This document shows, piece by piece, positions 63,356 through 64,000 of a DNA stretch of 64,000 bases. Origin of the DNA: Castor canadensis (taxonomy: Eukaryota; Chordata; Mammalia; Rodentia; Castoridae); assembly GCF_047511655.1 (NCBI RefSeq), contig NC_133387.1:24422353-24486352 (forward strand). The letters are read 5' to 3'. Below the pieces are notes generated by a model, which did not search any database, had not been told where the DNA came from, and saw only the letters and a program-made list of their open reading frames with translations. The position numbers and the translations under genes are program-made. Every line of letters begins with the position of its first letter. Within the stretch, counting starts at the first letter, position 1.

Positions 63356-64000
63356 GAGCTTAGACCTATATGTATTCAAAAGATGTCCTCCATATATATG
63401 CATGGGTAGAAGTATTTGCAGTATAGTTACAGTCTTTGATGCCATGAACATGTGCACATATAACCAGTTCTATGTAATACATTAGCAATAGTAGTGTCTG
63501 GACAGTGGGGCTACAGGGTTAGAGGATAGGAAGGCTGCTTTAAGCCTCACTTACATTTTAAGACAGTAAGAAAAGGCCAGAAACTCAGTACTTGATGTGA
63601 TGAGTTTATTTTATTGTTTTGAAACATGTTTCTTCACAACTTTTAGAGGGGACCTTCAACTGTGATCTGCGCTGTGATTGTAGCACCTGAGCCTAGCACT
63701 TTTAACTTGCTCCAAGGTACAAACACAACAGGGAAACCCAGTAATTCTGTCACCTTTTCAGTGCCAAATCTTCCTACTATATGTACACTCACCCTTGTGT
63801 ATGTATCTAGGTTTGTTTTCTCCTGTTCTGCCAAATAACTGATTTTTTTTCACATTTTAAAGTTATTCAGAAATCATTCCTTGAGAACAACTTAATTTTT
63901 CATTTCCTCACTGTACCTCCTAAAAAATTCAATCTTTATTCTCACTGTGCATGTTTAATTCTTGAACTTCTATTTACTTTCAGTTATTCCGTTAGCTCCC
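63356..64000. other. Intron, unique-looking
   Basis: No repeat or exon recognised to the window end. No UBE2H exon 2. Confidence 0.4.

Larger units (their letters stand above)
25671..64000 (+). other. UBE2H: UBE2H intron 1 (5' part, acceptor not reached)
   Basis: No exon 2 sequence (which should continue with I-E-S-K-H-E-V) was found up to the window end, so intron 1 exceeds 38 kb. It contains about 60 SINE copies, two young L1 tails and older relics described separately. Confidence 0.85.

Noticed and set aside
25671..64000. UBE2H exon 2
   Set aside because: I looked for the continuation I-E-S-K-H-E-V and the following UBC text on the + strand and did not find it.
1..64000. CRISPR arrays, bacterial operons, plasmid or phage genes
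   Set aside because: The sequence is vertebrate nuclear DNA with SINEs, L1s and a CpG-island promoter; the recurring short units are dispersed SINEs without regular spacing.

Overview
This is nuclear DNA from a mammal, most likely a non-muroid rodent. My best guess is a beaver-like castorimorph, because the window is full of chimeric SINEs that join a 7SL-derived (B1-like) half to a tRNA-Ala/ID-like half, together with free ID and B1 elements, recent L1s and eroded L2, MIR and MER5A copies. The species guess is moderate; 'rodent' is firm. Almost every short open frame here is a chance frame or a frame through a repeat.

Only one real gene is visible: the 5' end of UBE2H, on the + strand. A CpG island (about 25040-25700) holds a TATA-less promoter with a ZNF143-type element, a GC box and two CREs. 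It is followed by a GC-rich 5' leader and the first coding exon (25618-25670), which encodes MSSPSPGKRRMDTDVVKL with the last codon split. The exon ends at GTATCCTT, a textbook U12-type (minor spliceosome) donor. The rest of the window (25671-64000) is UBE2H intron 1; exon 2 is not reached. Bases 1-25000 are intergenic, with no recognisable exon of the neighbouring gene.

Repeat shorthand used below. 'Type A' dimer: B1 half plus tRNA half reading gaggtgtggctcaag and gcctgctttgcaagc. 'Type C': tRNA half with the full gtggctcaagtggtagag and gcctgcctagcaagc. 'Type B': tRNA half with a deletion of about 25 nt, so that it reads ggctcaaggtgtaggccctg. 'Trimer': B1 plus a second, different B1 plus a tRNA half, joined through cttattggttgagatggg (minus-strand reading). 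'ID': free tRNA-Ala-like element with ggatgtagctcagtggtag and ggttcaatccccagcacc. 'B1': free 7SL-derived monomer. 'Old L1': eroded 3'-end fragment. Repeat borders are read by eye, about +/-10 bases unless a target-site duplication (TSD) is given.

Layout. 1-10 kb: L1/L2 relics and nested SINEs. 10.1-12.5 kb: a young 5'-truncated L1 with an open ORF2 fragment and a perfect TSD. 12.5-24.6 kb: old L1, L2, MIR and MER5A with many SINEs and a (GT)36 repeat. 24.6-25.7 kb: UBE2H promoter and exon 1. 25.7-30.7 kb: intron start without SINEs. 30.7-64 kb: intron 1, SINE-rich, with two more young L1s (31492-31800 and 49655-50719), both antisense to the gene. Within intron 1, SINEs lie antisense to UBE2H more than twice as often as sense by my count.
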